From Acinetobacter rongchengensis (GTDB lineage: Bacteria > Pseudomonadota > Gammaproteobacteria > Pseudomonadales > Moraxellaceae), in NCBI RefSeq assembly GCF_003611475.1, contig NZ_RAXT01000008.1:1-64000 (forward strand): DNA of 64,000 nucleotides, written 5' to 3'. Below are positions 1 through 9,677 of this stretch, piece after piece. The translations under genes were made by a program, and so were the position numbers. The notes under the pieces are model-generated. The model made no database searches. It had not been told where the DNA came from and saw nothing but the letters and a program-made list of their open reading frames with translations. Position 1 is the first letter of the stretch; each line of letters begins with the position of its first letter.

Positions 1-304
1 CTCTTAATAGACCTTTTTTAATGGGTACACCAAACTGACGCACAGCGTCTAATTCAAGCGCATCTGCACGTTTTCGAATCTCGGTATATGGAATGTCTTC
101 TGCATATTCTTGCTGTGCCAGTTTAAGCGCACTCGTTGCACTTAGCCCCAAACAAGCCATAAGATAAGCGTCTGAAAACTCAACCCCAATCAGCTCTTTC
201 GATGCTTGTTTGAGTGTTTGAAAACGCAATCGTTCGGTATCAAACATTGTGCCATCCATATCAAAAATTGCACCATGAACAATATTGTTTTTAAACTTGA
301 GCAT
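1..304 (-). CDS. HAD-superfamily phosphatase, N-terminal part (gene runs off the left edge)
   Basis: The reverse strand opens with ATG at 304 and reads about 101 codons to the window edge without a stop. Near residue 20 it has the HAD motif I sequence DMDGTMFDTERL, where the first Asp is the nucleophile and the second the acid/base. The cap-region start that follows resembles the beta-phosphoglucomutase/phosphoglycolate phosphatase group (subfamily I). The substrate cannot be predicted from this fragment. The gene is transcribed away from the window centre. Confidence 0.85.
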   Translation of the reverse strand, partial: MLKFKNNIVHGAIFDMDGTMFDTERLRFQTLKQASKELIGVEFSDAYLMACLGLSATSALKLAQQEYAEDIPYTEIRKRADALELDAVRQFGVPIKKGLLR

Positions 305-690
305 TGAAAATCCTATGTTATTAATGTTTGGCATAAGCCTATACAAAAATAAAACTAAATTACGAAATGTTAACTTATGAAACAATTTTGATTAAATATT
401 AAGCACAAAAGAATCTTTTTAACTCTTATTTGTATCAAATGAATGTTGTTATGTAACTGAACTGTAATTATTGGCAGAATATTGAGACCTATTACACATT
501 TAGATCGAATCAAAATCATGTTACCGAGAACATTAAACTGGAGACATTTCTTTATTTAAACTGCAATCAGGTATAGCTCATTGAAATAAATATCGGTGAG
601 GTGAAGTATGAAAATAAATCAAAATTAGGTTTTAAAACCTATAAAAAAACCTGTCATTTGACAGGTTTTAATGCGCTGATCCAGTAAAAA
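305..690. other. Intergenic region between the HAD gene and the TerC-family gene
   Basis: AT-rich spacer with no convincing coding sequence. It should hold the promoter of the leftward HAD gene, but I see no clean -35/-10 pair. The only clear element is the reverse-strand terminator at 643-670. Confidence 0.6.
643..670 (-). terminator. Intrinsic terminator of the TerC-family gene
   Basis: Inverted repeat AAACCTGTC / GACAGGTTT (647-655 and 660-668) with a 4-base loop. On the reverse strand it is followed by a run of seven T. It lies just after the stop of the TerC-family gene. Confidence 0.85.
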
Positions 691-2280
691 TTATTCTTTA
701 TCATCAAATTTTTTTATTTCGACAATATGTACTTTTTCAATTTTATGACCATCCATCGTGACCACTTCAAACTCATAACCATCGGCTTGGAGTTTTTGAC
801 CATTTTCAGGTAAATGACCTAAATGGAACAGAATATAACCCGATAATGTTGAATATTGTTCAGAATCATCGACCAAATCACGCCCTAATAATAATGAAAC
901 ATGGCGAATATCGGTTGAACCTTCAAGAATAAGTGAACCATCTTCTAGACTTTCTGCGGCTGCTTCAAGTTCATCCTCATCAGGGAATTCACCAGCAATC
1001 GCTTCCAATACATCAATAGGTGTGGCAATCCCTTCAATTGAACCATATTCATTTAAGACAATCGCCATTTGTAGCGGTGCTTGACGAAGCTGTTCCATCA
1101 CCATGAGTACTTGCGCGTTTTCATGCACAATCACAGGTTCACGCAAATGCTTTTCAAAATCTAAAATGCCTGTTTCAATATAGTCATTCAAAACCTTATG
1201 GGTCAGAACCACACCTGCAATATTGTCTAATTCACCTCGTGCAACAATTAAGCGAGAATGCGTCATTGCCATTAAATGTTCTTTGATCGAAACAGCATCA
1301 TCATCTAAATCAATCCATTCCAGCTCAGGTCTTGGTGTCATAACGGACTTCACAGGACGCTCTGATAGGCCTAAAACCCCCTGAACCATAACACTATGAT
1401 AGACGCCATTTTCAGGGTCAAACATCTCATCTGCCAATGCTTGAGTTGCAAGAACATTGTCTGGTTTATGGTTTTGACTATCTGTTGCACTCAGACTTTT
1501 ACCGCCTAACATTCTCATCACAGCAGAGGCTGTGCGGAAGCGCAAATCGGTTGTAGTCACGGTCTTTTCTTGGTTTTTACGCATGGTTTGGTTAAAGAAC
1601 TCAATCATGACGGAGAAACCAATCGCAGCGTATAAATAGCCTTTTGGAATATGATAACCAAAGCCTTCTACAATGAGAGAGAAACCAATCATCATCAAGA
1701 AACATAAGCATAAAATTACAATGGTCGGATGCTTATTCACAAATTCCATGAGCGGCTTAGAAGCCCATAACATTACAGCGACAGCAATCACGACAGCAAT
1801 CATCATCACGGAAAGTTGCTTCACCATACCCACAGCGGTGATAACACTATCTAAGGAGAAAACTGCATCTAAAACTACAATTTGAACAATCACCATCCAA
1901 AATGCAGCATGTACTGGATTTTCTTCTTTGATCGGCCCTTGCCCTTCTAATTGTTCACGAAGTTCCATTGTCCCTTTGAACAATAAGAATACTCCACCAA
2001 ACAGTAATATAAGGTCACGCCCAGAAAATGCATGGTCAATGATATAAAATAACGGCTGCGTGAGGGTAATCACCCATGCGATGGATGCCAATAACACCAT
2101 CCGCATACACAATGCTAAGAGAAGCCCGATAATACGTGCTTTATTACGCTGCTCAGGCGGTAATTTTTCCGCAAGAATGGCAATAAATACGAGGTTATCT
2201 ATGCCTAAAACAATTTCTAAAATGACCAAAGTCGCAAGACCAACCCATGCAGATGGATCAGACATCCATTCGAGTATCAT
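691..2280 (-). CDS. TerC-family integral membrane protein with CBS pair and CorC/HlyC domain
   Basis: A 529-residue protein with the architecture of E. coli YoaE/YegH. Residues 1-240 form a TerC-like membrane domain with about seven hydrophobic segments and conserved acidic residues in the membrane (GIDNLVF near residue 26, [10 protein letters not shown] near 137). A linker and a CBS-domain pair follow (about 305-425, containing SVMTPRPEL), then a C-terminal CorC/HlyC domain (about 440-525). TerC proteins are linked to metal-ion (Mn) handling and CorC domains to Mg/Co efflux, so inner-membrane metal transport is the likely role but unproven. GGAG lies 8 bases before the ATG at 2280. It has its own terminator, and there is no yybP-ykoY riboswitch upstream, unlike the GDT1-family gene at 47518. 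Confidence 0.9.
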   Translation of the reverse strand: MILEWMSDPSAWVGLATLVILEIVLGIDNLVFIAILAEKLPPEQRNKARIIGLLLALCMRMVLLASIAWVITLTQPLFYIIDHAFSGRDLILLFGGVFLLFKGTMELREQLEGQGPIKEENPVHAAFWMVIVQIVVLDAVFSLDSVITAVGMVKQLSVMMIAVVIAVAVMLWASKPLMEFVNKHPTIVILCLCFLMMIGFSLIVEGFGYHIPKGYLYAAIGFSVMIEFFNQTMRKNQEKTVTTTDLRFRTASAVMRMLGGKSLSATDSQNHKPDNVLATQALADEMFDPENGVYHSVMVQGVLGLSERPVKSVMTPRPELEWIDLDDDAVSIKEHLMAMTHSRLIVARGELDNIAGVVLTHKVLNDYIETGILDFEKHLREPVIVHENAQVLMVMEQLRQAPLQMAIVLNEYGSIEGIATPIDVLEAIAGEFPDEDELEAAAESLEDGSLILEGSTDIRHVSLLLGRDLVDDSEQYSTLSGYILFHLGHLPENGQKLQADGYEFEVVTMDGHKIEKVHIVEIKKFDDKE

Positions 2281-2634
2281 TGATCTAACTCCATTGCATT
2301 TAATTCTGTTTTTGCTTTAAAAATAGAAGATGTGAAGTTGGACTTCAGCAGATTTTGTACTTTTATTATGTCGAAAAATTGAGCACGTTCTAAGCGACTA
2401 CAACCACTACCCATGTTGATTCATTTGTTGATAAACAAGCGTTCAGTATAGGCAATTCAAATAAAAAATTCATCTTTTTTATGTTGATTTATATGACCGA
2501 ACGGAAGCTGAAACGATACAAAAATTTGCATATTTAAACTGTAATGACCTGCTATTGTCATATTGTTGTCTTAGATCAACCTTAGAGTAGTGTCAAATAA
2601 AAGAACATGATAAGTTAAGGTGAAAAAATAATTT
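2281..2634. other. Divergent intergenic region, TerC-family gene / LOG-family gene
   Basis: AT-rich region between divergent starts, so both promoters must lie here. I could not single out a convincing -35/-10 pair for either gene. No small gene, long repeat or riboswitch signature (no GGGGAGTAGC) was seen on either strand. Confidence 0.5.
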
Positions 2635-3267
2635 ATGAATAGTGTATTGCCTGTAATGATGAATGAATCTATTGAACTCAACCAACCTACTCAAAAAACA
2701 ACACAGACCCTCATCGCGCTTTATTGTGGTTCACGATTTGGCAATAAACCCATTTATAAAGAAAAAGCGATTCATCTTGCACGAAGTCTTGCAGAGCAAG
2801 GTTTTGGTATCGTCTATGGTGGCGCAAGTATTGGTTTAATGGGACAAGTCGCTGATACCGTGACTGAGTACGGTGGCGAAGTGGTCGGTGTTATTCCTGA
2901 GTTTATGTTGGACTATGAAATTGCCCATAACACATTGACTGAACTTCACATTGTACAAACCATGCATGAACGTAAAGCCATGATGGCAGAACGTGCCAGT
3001 GCTTTTGTCGCATTGCCAGGTGGTCTAGGTACTTTCGAAGAAATTTTAGAAGTTGCGACATGGGGGCAATTAAATCAGCATCAAAAACCGATGATGCTTT
3101 ATAACGTTAATGGTTTTTATGACGCGATGATTGCACAACTTGATCACGCTGTAGCAGAAGGTTTTTTACCTCCACAACATCGTGCCAAGCTGATTGTCTG
3201 TAACCATGCAGATCAAATTATCAATGCAATTAAAAACTTAGCTTCCCCGAAACAGTTTATTGCATAA
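2635..3267 (+). CDS. LOG-family protein (TIGR00730; nucleoside 5'-monophosphate phosphoribohydrolase)
   Basis: A 210-residue Rossmann-fold protein. The family hallmark PGGLGTFEE is near residue 128, and the preceding R-K pair (HERKAMM, near residue 120) matches the catalytic region of LOG (Lonely guy) proteins. The N-terminal strand ALYCGSRFGNKPIY is also typical. LOG proteins release free base and ribose 5-phosphate from nucleoside monophosphates such as cytokinin ribotides or AMP; the bacterial physiological substrate is often unknown. AAGGTG lies about 11 bases before the ATG at 2635, but the first 20-25 residues are weakly conserved in character and a start at ATG 2656 or 2659 is possible. 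A terminator follows at 3300. Confidence 0.9.
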   Translation: MNSVLPVMMNESIELNQPTQKTTQTLIALYCGSRFGNKPIYKEKAIHLARSLAEQGFGIVYGGASIGLMGQVADTVTEYGGEVVGVIPEFMLDYEIAHNTLTELHIVQTMHERKAMMAERASAFVALPGGLGTFEEILEVATWGQLNQHQKPMMLYNVNGFYDAMIAQLDHAVAEGFLPPQHRAKLIVCNHADQIINAIKNLASPKQFIA

Positions 3268-3298
3268 GTATTTTTGAATTCTATTTTTTTGCTTAGAA

Positions 3299-3323
3299 TG
3301 CCCTTATAAAAAGGGCTTTTTTA
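3299..3323 (+). terminator. Intrinsic terminator after the LOG-family gene
   Basis: GCCCTT / AAGGGC hairpin (3300-3316) followed by TTTTTTA. Confidence 0.8.
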
Positions 3324-3407
3324 TTTCTAAATCAATATTTTATCATTATCAAAGATCACTACATTCGATTTTTTCTAAATGCGTTCACGCCAATGATCGA
3401 CTGTCAG

Positions 3408-3749
3408 TTAATGTTGAAACATTTGCCAACCATAAATCAAAGCTGCTGCTGCAACACCCCAACACGCTGTTGCAACACTTAAACAAGACCATATAGAGAG
3501 TTTTGTTGCTAACAAATACACCAATAGCAAATAAATAAAATAAGGAATTAAAGACCATAAACCAAATAATGCTGTTTGTTTTAAGGCCTCAGCACCTCTT
3601 TCTTGTGCAACAATAACATGGGCAATTAAAGCAAAAGTAGGAAATAAAGGCACCAAACCTGCGATGTAAAATGCCTTACTTTTTGAAAGTATTGAAATCA
3701 GTAAAACAACCGCAGCACCTAAAACACATTTCAAAAATAACGACAGCAT
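3408..3749 (-). CDS. glpM: GlpM-family small membrane protein
   Basis: 113 residues, almost wholly hydrophobic, with about four membrane segments. The stretch YIAGLVPLFPTFALIAH is the diagnostic sequence of the GlpM family. In Pseudomonas the family was named for a locus near glp genes and linked to alginate production; its molecular function is unknown. It stands alone here between the LOG gene (convergent) and an unknown secreted protein gene. The assignment rests on recognising this motif and the length. Confidence 0.85.
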   Translation of the reverse strand: MLSLFLKCVLGAAVVLLISILSKSKAFYIAGLVPLFPTFALIAHVIVAQERGAEALKQTALFGLWSLIPYFIYLLLVYLLATKLSIWSCLSVATACWGVAAAALIYGWQMFQH

Positions 3750-3848
3750 TCACAAACTCTGTACTGGTAGAAGTAACAGAGTTTACGCCAACTCTAAAAA
3801 ATTAAAATCAAATTCAATCGAAACTTACTGCAATTTAAACGGTAATCA

Positions 3849-4604
3849 TTAAAAACGATGACGCAGTTTATTACGATAGATAAATGCAAAACAAGCAAAT
3901 ACAAATGCAATACCCAAAGCCCAAATCAGTTTTAAATTGGAACGGGTCATACTCATATCTGAGCGGTAGGTACTTTCAGAAATCATCGGTTTGACTGAGT
4001 TTGTATGGTCTGTAATCAGAACCCGATTAAAATCTAACTCATTCAATTGCGCAGGTTTTTCACCTTTACCTACCAAGACATAAGCCGCAACAATATTAAA
4101 ATCAATCGGATTCTGAACAGCTATTTTTACTTTAGTCGCTTCATAACTATTGTACTCAGGAATCCAATCATTCACTTGGCTATAAATACGAATCGTGTCT
4201 TCATCTTCCAAAATTGGATCTTCAATTTTTTGTTCTGTTTCTTTTTCAATAAATTGTCTTAATTGTTTAAATTGGTTAAGTGAATAATAATGTGTCTCAG
4301 GTAAATCTTCTGCGACCAATTGTTTGCTAATCGTATGCTCACTGGCATTGGCTTTGTTTAATAAACCTTGATTTTCAATTAAGAAATCAACTTTAGAAGT
4401 CGGCCCTGGGTAATTCTGCTTCCCAATCAAATACACTGCTGTCCAAATTTGGTCGCTCGCTTGGACATTATCCAAAACAACTTCGTAACGTTGCTCAGGT
4501 TTTATTTTTAGAATTTGTTGAAATACGACTTGTGAGGTTTCATCAGCCAGCACATAGCTAGAAAATGTACAACAAATCACCACAATGATTTTCCGTATAT
4601 CCAT
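3849..4604 (-). CDS. Uncharacterised exported protein with C-terminal membrane anchor
   Basis: I do not recognise the family. The reading frame extends upstream to 4664, but the better start is the ATG at 4604 (251 residues): it is preceded by a G-rich stretch (GGGGTGGG) and gives a proper signal peptide (MDIRKIIVVICCTFSS, cleavage after about VLA). The mature part is soluble and acidic, with a lysine/glutamate-rich helical stretch near the middle. One transmembrane helix (LIWALGIAFVFACFAFIY) sits just before a basic tail (RNKLRHRF). This topology puts the bulk of the protein in the periplasm, anchored by its C-terminus. The layout resembles periplasmic membrane-anchored proteins of the CsiV type, which is only a guess. 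Confidence 0.7.
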   Translation of the reverse strand: MDIRKIIVVICCTFSSYVLADETSQVVFQQILKIKPEQRYEVVLDNVQASDQIWTAVYLIGKQNYPGPTSKVDFLIENQGLLNKANASEHTISKQLVAEDLPETHYYSLNQFKQLRQFIEKETEQKIEDPILEDEDTIRIYSQVNDWIPEYNSYEATKVKIAVQNPIDFNIVAAYVLVGKGEKPAQLNELDFNRVLITDHTNSVKPMISESTYRSDMSMTRSNLKLIWALGIAFVFACFAFIYRNKLRHRF

Positions 4605-4664
4605 TTCCCACCCCACAAATGTGATTTTATTGACATATTTTACACAACTAACACCCTGTATCAC

Positions 4665-5326
4665 AACAAAATTGTCTAACGATTATGCTTTTTTACATGA
4701 ATAATGAATTGAAACCTCTAAAAAAAATTTTTGACAATACAACAACATTGCTCAAGGAGCCAATATTTATATTTAACAGGCGAATCAATTCACTTCATAT
4801 CTATGAATAAATTTACATAATCCAAGATGCAATAGACTAATTTAATTAGAGTTTCTAACAGTAATTTAATCTAATAGACTTACTATTGATGATTACTGAA
4901 AAGTTGTATATCCCTATTTTTAAGTATTTTATTTTCAATTTAAGTCAATATATGCGTCATAAAATTGATAGAAAATGCACTCAAATATCTAAAACCCCTC
5001 GTGGAGTGTTAAAAGTAATAAGTATTGATCATCATCCCTGAAGACCTTAGCTCTACTCGAACGGATAACTTGGTGCTGTCTATTTTAATGAATAAATGTT
5101 TGTTCTCATTCATTAAAAGAAAGGAGAAAATATCAACAGGTAAAATTGTTTAAATTTTAAATAAAACTTTAATTAACAAATTGTTATAATCAATGATCAT
5201 TAGAGTCATGTGTTTTTCGTCATTGAAGAGACACAAATTGTCGCGAAAAAAATATTTTTTACAGCTTGAACAAAATTAAAGCGCTATCATATACCCCCAT
5301 AATTTGTACAATTTCGAGAAAGTTTT
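4665..5326. other. Long AT-rich divergent intergenic region upstream of uvrA
   Basis: No convincing gene in 660 bases. A 9-bp inverted repeat TTAATGAAT / ATTCATTAA (5085-5093 and 5108-5116, 14-base loop) sits beside a purine stretch AAAGAAAGGAGAAA. A 21-codon frame (ATG 5088) overlaps it but has no ribosome-binding site. TTGAAC near 5267, followed 18 bases later by TATACC, is a weak candidate uvrA promoter. The stretch 4990-5080 is less AT-rich than its surroundings and might be a decayed gene or RNA, but I cannot identify it. Confidence 0.4.
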
Positions 5327-8158
5327 ATGAGCCAAAGCCATATCCGTATTCGAGGCGCACGAACCCATAATTTAAAAAACGTGTCACTCGATATTCCACG
5401 CGACAAGTTTGTGGTAATTACGGGACTATCAGGCTCAGGAAAGTCGTCACTGGCTTTCGATACTTTATATGCAGAAGGTCAACGTCGTTATGTAGAATCT
5501 TTGTCGGCCTATGCACGTCAGTTCCTATCACAAATGGAAAAACCCGAAGTTGATTCGATTGAAGGTTTAAGTCCTGCAATTGCAATCGAACAGAAGTCAA
5601 CAAGCCATAATCCACGCTCAACCGTGGGAACCATCACAGAAATTTACGATTATCTACGTTTACTTTATGCACGTGTGGGTACACCGTATTGCCCTGAGCA
5701 TGATTTGCCGATGGTCGCGCAAACGATTTCTGAAATGGTCGATGCCGTTAAATCCCTTGAAGAAGGGACTGCACTCATGTTACTCGCCCCTGTCGTACGT
5801 GAGCGTAAAGGTGAGTACAGTAATCTATTTGAACAATTACAGAGTCAAGGTTTTGTACGTGCACGTGTCGATGGCGAAGTGATTGATATTGATACACCAC
5901 CTGAATTGGATAAAAAGAAAAAACACACCATTGAAGTGGTGGTCGATCGCTTTAAAGTCCGTGATGATTTAGGTAATCGTATTGCAGAATCTTTTGAGAC
6001 TGCACTGCGCTTAGGTGGTGATATTGCTATTTTATCTTGGATGAACGGTGAACATCCTGAGCGTGTTTTTTCAGCAAAACATTCTTGTCCTCAATGTGAC
6101 CGTGCAGTTGCAGAATTAGAGCCTCGTCTATTTTCATTCAATAATCCTTTTGGTGCCTGCCCTGTCTGTGATGGTTTAGGAACACGCAGTCATTTTAGCG
6201 CTGAAAAATTGATTCCAAGTCCTGATGTATCGATTAGCCAAGGTGCAATCCGAGGTTGGGACAGACAACGTCCATATTATTACAGCATGATTCAAAAGGT
6301 AGCTGAGCACTTCGGCTTTTCTTTAGACACACCTTGGAATGAATTGGACGCAGATACCAAGAAAAAATTTCTATACGGTACAGGCAAAGAAAAAGTTGAT
6401 TTAAGTTATATCGATGAACGTGGTCGTAAGCATAATCGTGTACAACCTTTTGAAGGGATTTTGCCACATTTAGAGCGTCGTTATCGTGAAACAGAGTCAA
6501 ATTATGTCCGTGACGATTTGGCACAGTATTTGTCTAATGCGGCTTGTGATGCCTGCGGTGGATCTCGTCTGAATGAAATTTCACGTCATGTTCGGGTTAA
6601 AGACAAAACCATTGCCCAAATTACCAAAATGTCGATTGGTGATGCAGAAAGTTATTATCAAGATTTAAATCTTGATGGTGCAAAAGGTGAAATCGCCGAT
6701 AAGATTTTTAAAGAAATTCGTGAGCGTTTACATTTCTTAGTTTCTGTTGGTTTGAATTATTTAAGTCTTTCTCGTTCAGCCGAAACCTTGTCTGGTGGTG
6801 AAGCACAACGTATTCGTTTGGCTTCGCAAATCGGTGCAGGCTTGATGGGTGTGATGTATGTACTTGATGAACCATCGATTGGTCTGCATCAACGTGATAA
6901 TGATCGCTTGCTTGATACCTTAGTTCGTTTACGTGATTTGGGTAATACTGTTTTAGTCGTTGAACATGATGAAGATGCGATTCGTGCAGCAGATCATATT
7001 ATCGATATTGGCCCGGGTGCAGGTATTCATGGTGGTCATGTGATTGCTGAAGGGACATATGATGAAATCCTTGCCAATAATGAGTCACTTACGGGTCAGT
7101 ATTTATCAGGCAAACTGAAAATCGAAGTCCCGAAAAAGCGTACTGAACCACCAAAACCTGAAGAACAAATTAAACTCATGGGTGCTGCGGGTCATAACCT
7201 ACAAAATGTAGATTTGGTCATTCCTTTAGGTGTGATGACCTGTGTTACGGGTGTCTCGGGTTCTGGAAAATCAACACTGATTAACCGTACTCTATTGCCT
7301 TTGGCTGCTACACAGTTGAATGGTGCAACCACTTTAACTGCTGAAAAGTTTGACTCAATTGATGGTCTACAATTCCTTGATAAAGTGGTTGATATTGACC
7401 AAAGTCCGATTGGGCGTACACCTCGCTCTAACCCTGCCACTTATACGGGTTTATTTACCCCGATTCGTGAATTATTTGCGCAAACACCTGAAGCCAAAGC
7501 ACGTGGTTATGCTGCGGGACGTTTCTCATTTAACGTGAAAGGTGGTCGTTGTGAAGCCTGTGAAGGTGACGGCATGATCAAAGTCGCGATGCACTTTTTA
7601 CCTGATATGTATGTCCCATGCGATGCATGTCATGGTGAACGTTATAACCGTGAAACTTTAGAAGTGGGTTATAAGGGTAAGAATATTTCTGATGTGCTAA
7701 ATATGACAGTTGAAGATGCTATGCATTTCTTTGATGCGATTCCTGTGATTCACCGTCGTTTAGAAACCTTGAATCAAGTCGGTTTAGGCTATATTCGTTT
7801 AGGTCAGTCTGCAACGACACTATCTGGTGGTGAAGCACAGCGTGTGAAATTGGCACGTGAATTGGCCAAACGTGATACGGGTAAAACGCTGTACATTTTG
7901 GATGAGCCAACCACAGGTCTACATTTCCACGATATTGCAAAACTTTTAGATATCCTGCATGAGCTACGCAATAAGGGCAATACCATTGTAGTCATTGAGC
8001 ATAATTTGGATGTGATCAAGACTGCGGACTGGGTGATTGATTTGGGCCCTGAAGGGGGTGCAGGTGGCGGAATGATTATTGCGGAAGGCACACCTGAGCA
8101 TGTGGTGAAATCTAAAATTTCGCATACGGCAAAGTTTTTGAAGCCGTTGTTGAAGTAA
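5327..8158 (+). CDS. uvrA: UvrABC system protein A (excinuclease ATPase subunit)
   Basis: 943 residues, full length for UvrA. This ABC-type ATPase dimer loads UvrB at bulky DNA lesions in nucleotide excision repair. Both Walker A loops are present (GLSGSGKSS at 33-41, GVSGSGKST near 641), as are both ABC signatures ([22 protein letters not shown]) with LDEP Walker B motifs. The two zinc modules are intact: CPQC...CPVC near 255-285, and CEAC...CDAC near 743-768. GAGAAAG lies before the ATG at 5327. It is monocistronic: a repeat element follows directly after the stop. Confidence 0.98.
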   Translation: MSQSHIRIRGARTHNLKNVSLDIPRDKFVVITGLSGSGKSSLAFDTLYAEGQRRYVESLSAYARQFLSQMEKPEVDSIEGLSPAIAIEQKSTSHNPRSTVGTITEIYDYLRLLYARVGTPYCPEHDLPMVAQTISEMVDAVKSLEEGTALMLLAPVVRERKGEYSNLFEQLQSQGFVRARVDGEVIDIDTPPELDKKKKHTIEVVVDRFKVRDDLGNRIAESFETALRLGGDIAILSWMNGEHPERVFSAKHSCPQCDRAVAELEPRLFSFNNPFGACPVCDGLGTRSHFSAEKLIPSPDVSISQGAIRGWDRQRPYYYSMIQKVAEHFGFSLDTPWNELDADTKKKFLYGTGKEKVDLSYIDERGRKHNRVQPFEGILPHLERRYRETESNYVRDDLAQYLSNAACDACGGSRLNEISRHVRVKDKTIAQITKMSIGDAESYYQDLNLDGAKGEIADKIFKEIRERLHFLVSVGLNYLSLSRSAETLSGGEAQRIRLASQIGAGLMGVMYVLDEPSIGLHQRDNDRLLDTLVRLRDLGNTVLVVEHDEDAIRAADHIIDIGPGAGIHGGHVIAEGTYDEILANNESLTGQYLSGKLKIEVPKKRTEPPKPEEQIKLMGAAGHNLQNVDLVIPLGVMTCVTGVSGSGKSTLINRTLLPLAATQLNGATTLTAEKFDSIDGLQFLDKVVDIDQSPIGRTPRSNPATYTGLFTPIRELFAQTPEAKARGYAAGRFSFNVKGGRCEACEGDGMIKVAMHFLPDMYVPCDACHGERYNRETLEVGYKGKNISDVLNMTVEDAMHFFDAIPVIHRRLETLNQVGLGYIRLGQSATTLSGGEAQRVKLARELAKRDTGKTLYILDEPTTGLHFHDIAKLLDILHELRNKGNTIVVIEHNLDVIKTADWVIDLGPEGGAGGGMIIAEGTPEHVVKSKISHTAKFLKPLLK

Positions 8159-8163
8159 TACGA

Positions 8164-8312
8164 TTAATCCTCCCCTTGCGGAGCATATCCTCACCTTTAA
8201 AAAAGAGGGATGAGCAACACTGCTGCGCAAGGAATCTAAAACAATTTTAGATTCTCAATTGTTCCCCCTCTTTTCCTTGCGCCATATATGGCTCAGGGTT
8301 AGGGGAGATTAA
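8164..8312. repeat. MITE-like inverted-repeat element, full copy (149 bp)
   Basis: The ends are imperfect inverted repeats: TTAATCCTCCCCT at 8164-8176 and the complement of TTAATCTCCCCT at 8301-8312 (12 of 13 with one gap). The centre is a perfect 9-bp inverted repeat AATCTAAAA / TTTTAGATT (8233-8253). The right half recurs in opposite orientation at 49171-49240, with 41 identical bases (8265-8305 versus 49180-49220). No transposase is encoded. The size, ends and mobility fit a miniature inverted-repeat element; which transposase moves it is unknown. Confidence 0.75.
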
Positions 8313-8348
8313 AAATCATGAGTAAAATTGAATTTATTAGGGGATAAA

Positions 8349-9191
8349 ATGCGCTTTTCAGAAAGAAATGGCTATAAGCCTATTCGTGAAATAATTCAGA
8401 AGAACTCAATAAATATGGATTTAAAAAATGCTTTGTGGAATACGATTATAGTATGTATTTTTAACAAGTACTCTTACCATTTTGGTGCCCGAAGTCGTCC
8501 TATTATTGGAAGTAATTTAGAATCTTTTTTTCAATTACTATTTCATAGTTTTTTCAAGAAAAGAATTGACCAAATTCCTTATTCTATAGAAGCTACTATT
8601 GATGATATCGATACTCTATTTTTCAAAAAATACCAATGGTATGAAATTTATGATTTTATTGAGGCTTGCATTGAATACTTTCCTTTTCAAGATGATAAGG
8701 ACTCATTTAATACTCTTCTCAATGATTGCCTACAAATAGAAAATTCAGCTTATCGAATTATCAACAATAAAGTCACAGAAATCACTTCAGAGCAAGAAAT
8801 AAAATCCATTGAGGAAGCTTTACAAAATACAAATCCATATTCAGGCGTACAACAACATCTAAATCAATCATTAAAATTGATGTCAGATCGTCAAAATCCT
8901 GACTATCGAAACTCAATTAAAGAATCGATTAGTGCTGTTGAATCCATTTGCAAAATCGTAACTCAAGATGAGAAAACTACGTTAGGTCAAGCTTTAAAAA
9001 TCATTGAAAATAAATATGGATTACATGAAGCTCTAAAGAAAAGTTTAAGTCAACTTTATGGTTATACATCAGATGCTGATGGTATCCGCCATGCTATGCT
9101 CGAAGAATCTAATTTAAGTTATATCGATGCCAAATTCATGTTAGTAGCATGTACCAATTTCATTAATTATTTGATTGAGAAAACAAAATAA
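8349..9191 (+). CDS. AbiJ_NTD4-domain protein with HEPN-like C-terminus (putative abortive-infection protein)
   Basis: 280 residues from the ATG at 8349, chosen over the in-frame TTG at 8328 because AGGGGA sits 6 bases before it. The N-terminal third (MRFSERNGYKPIREIIQ..., LKNALWN) matches my recollection of the AbiJ N-terminal domain 4 family. The C-terminus (about 195-280), with YGYTSDADGIRHAMLEE and a hydrophobic final helix, resembles HEPN/Abi C-terminal modules in which Arg-His forms the RNase centre. Related architectures occur in antiphage abortive-infection genes. It is rich in A+T, Lys, Asn and Ile compared with uvrA, lies directly after a mobile-element-like repeat, and stands alone, which suggests acquisition. 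Function is inferred from domains only. Confidence 0.7.
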   Translation: MRFSERNGYKPIREIIQKNSINMDLKNALWNTIIVCIFNKYSYHFGARSRPIIGSNLESFFQLLFHSFFKKRIDQIPYSIEATIDDIDTLFFKKYQWYEIYDFIEACIEYFPFQDDKDSFNTLLNDCLQIENSAYRIINNKVTEITSEQEIKSIEEALQNTNPYSGVQQHLNQSLKLMSDRQNPDYRNSIKESISAVESICKIVTQDEKTTLGQALKIIENKYGLHEALKKSLSQLYGYTSDADGIRHAMLEESNLSYIDAKFMLVACTNFINYLIEKTK

Positions 9192-9241
9192 TACTTAGGG
9201 GTAAAACGACTTACTCCTTATTAACCTAAAATTATTCAGTT

Positions 9242-9282
9242 ACTCTTATCATTTTAAAGACGTAACATCGGTTACTAAGAGT
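9242..9282. promoter_or_regulatory. Nested inverted repeats upstream of the solitary antitoxin
   Basis: ACTCTTA (9242-9248) pairs with TAAGAGT (9276-9282) and encloses a perfect GTAAC-ATCG-GTTAC hairpin (9262-9275). No T-run follows on either strand, so it is not an ordinary terminator. It could be an autoregulatory operator or a leftover structure. Confidence 0.35.
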
Positions 9283-9337
9283 TCCATTCAATAAATCATC
9301 AACATCTAAAAAATGCCTCCCCCACCTTTACAACAAA

Positions 9338-9365
9338 TTGCATTTTAAAAATTATTTAATAATAT
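9338..9365 (+). promoter_or_regulatory. Candidate promoter of the antitoxin-like gene
   Basis: TTGCAT (9338-9343), 16-base spacer, TAATAT (9360-9365), about 30 bases before the start codon at 9396. Confidence 0.5.
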
Positions 9366-9395
9366 GGTGATCTACACTAAAATAAGAGAGTAGAA

Positions 9396-9626
9396 ATGAA
9401 AATCACTAAAATTTTTCAAACAAGTCAAAAACAAGTTATTAGATTGCCTAAAGCTTTTCGTTTTAATGACATTGAAGTCGCGATTAAAAGTTTTGGCCGT
9501 GGTGTGTTACTAATGCCTATCGAAAATCCTTGGGACATTATGTTAGAAGCAGTGAATGAGTTTGAAACTGGATTTCAACTTGAACGAGCTGATCAAGGTG
9601 AACAAGTCCGTGAGGATTTCAAATAA
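9396..9626 (+). CDS. VapB-type antitoxin (AbrB/MazE fold) without a partner toxin
   Basis: 76 residues. The N-terminal half (MKITKIFQTSQKQVIRLPKAFRF...) is a swapped-hairpin AbrB/MazE DNA-binding domain of the VapB group. The C-terminal half (PWDIMLEAVNEFETGFQLER) looks like the toxin-binding tail of chromosomal VapB antitoxins. AAGAGAG lies before the ATG at 9396. VapB is normally followed, often overlapping, by a PIN-domain VapC ribonuclease. Here the stop is followed by about 50 bases and then the convergent end of the HIT gene, and neither strand encodes a PIN domain. It is therefore an orphan that may regulate itself or neutralise a toxin encoded elsewhere. Confidence 0.75.
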   Translation: MKITKIFQTSQKQVIRLPKAFRFNDIEVAIKSFGRGVLLMPIENPWDIMLEAVNEFETGFQLERADQGEQVREDFK

Positions 9627-9677
9627 TTTAAGTACAGCCCTTAAAAAACAAATACAAATTTCTCAGTTGAAACCAAA

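Noticed and set aside
2281-2634. Manganese riboswitch upstream of the TerC-family gene
   Set aside because: None of the conserved yybP-ykoY segments is present on the reverse strand there.
5088-5153. 21-codon peptide upstream of uvrA
   Set aside because: No ribosome-binding site and A+T-rich chance composition; not supported as a gene.
8318-8341. Nine-codon mini-frame before the AbiJ-like gene as a leader peptide
   Set aside because: Its ribosome-binding context comes from the end of the repeat element and nothing suggests attenuation.
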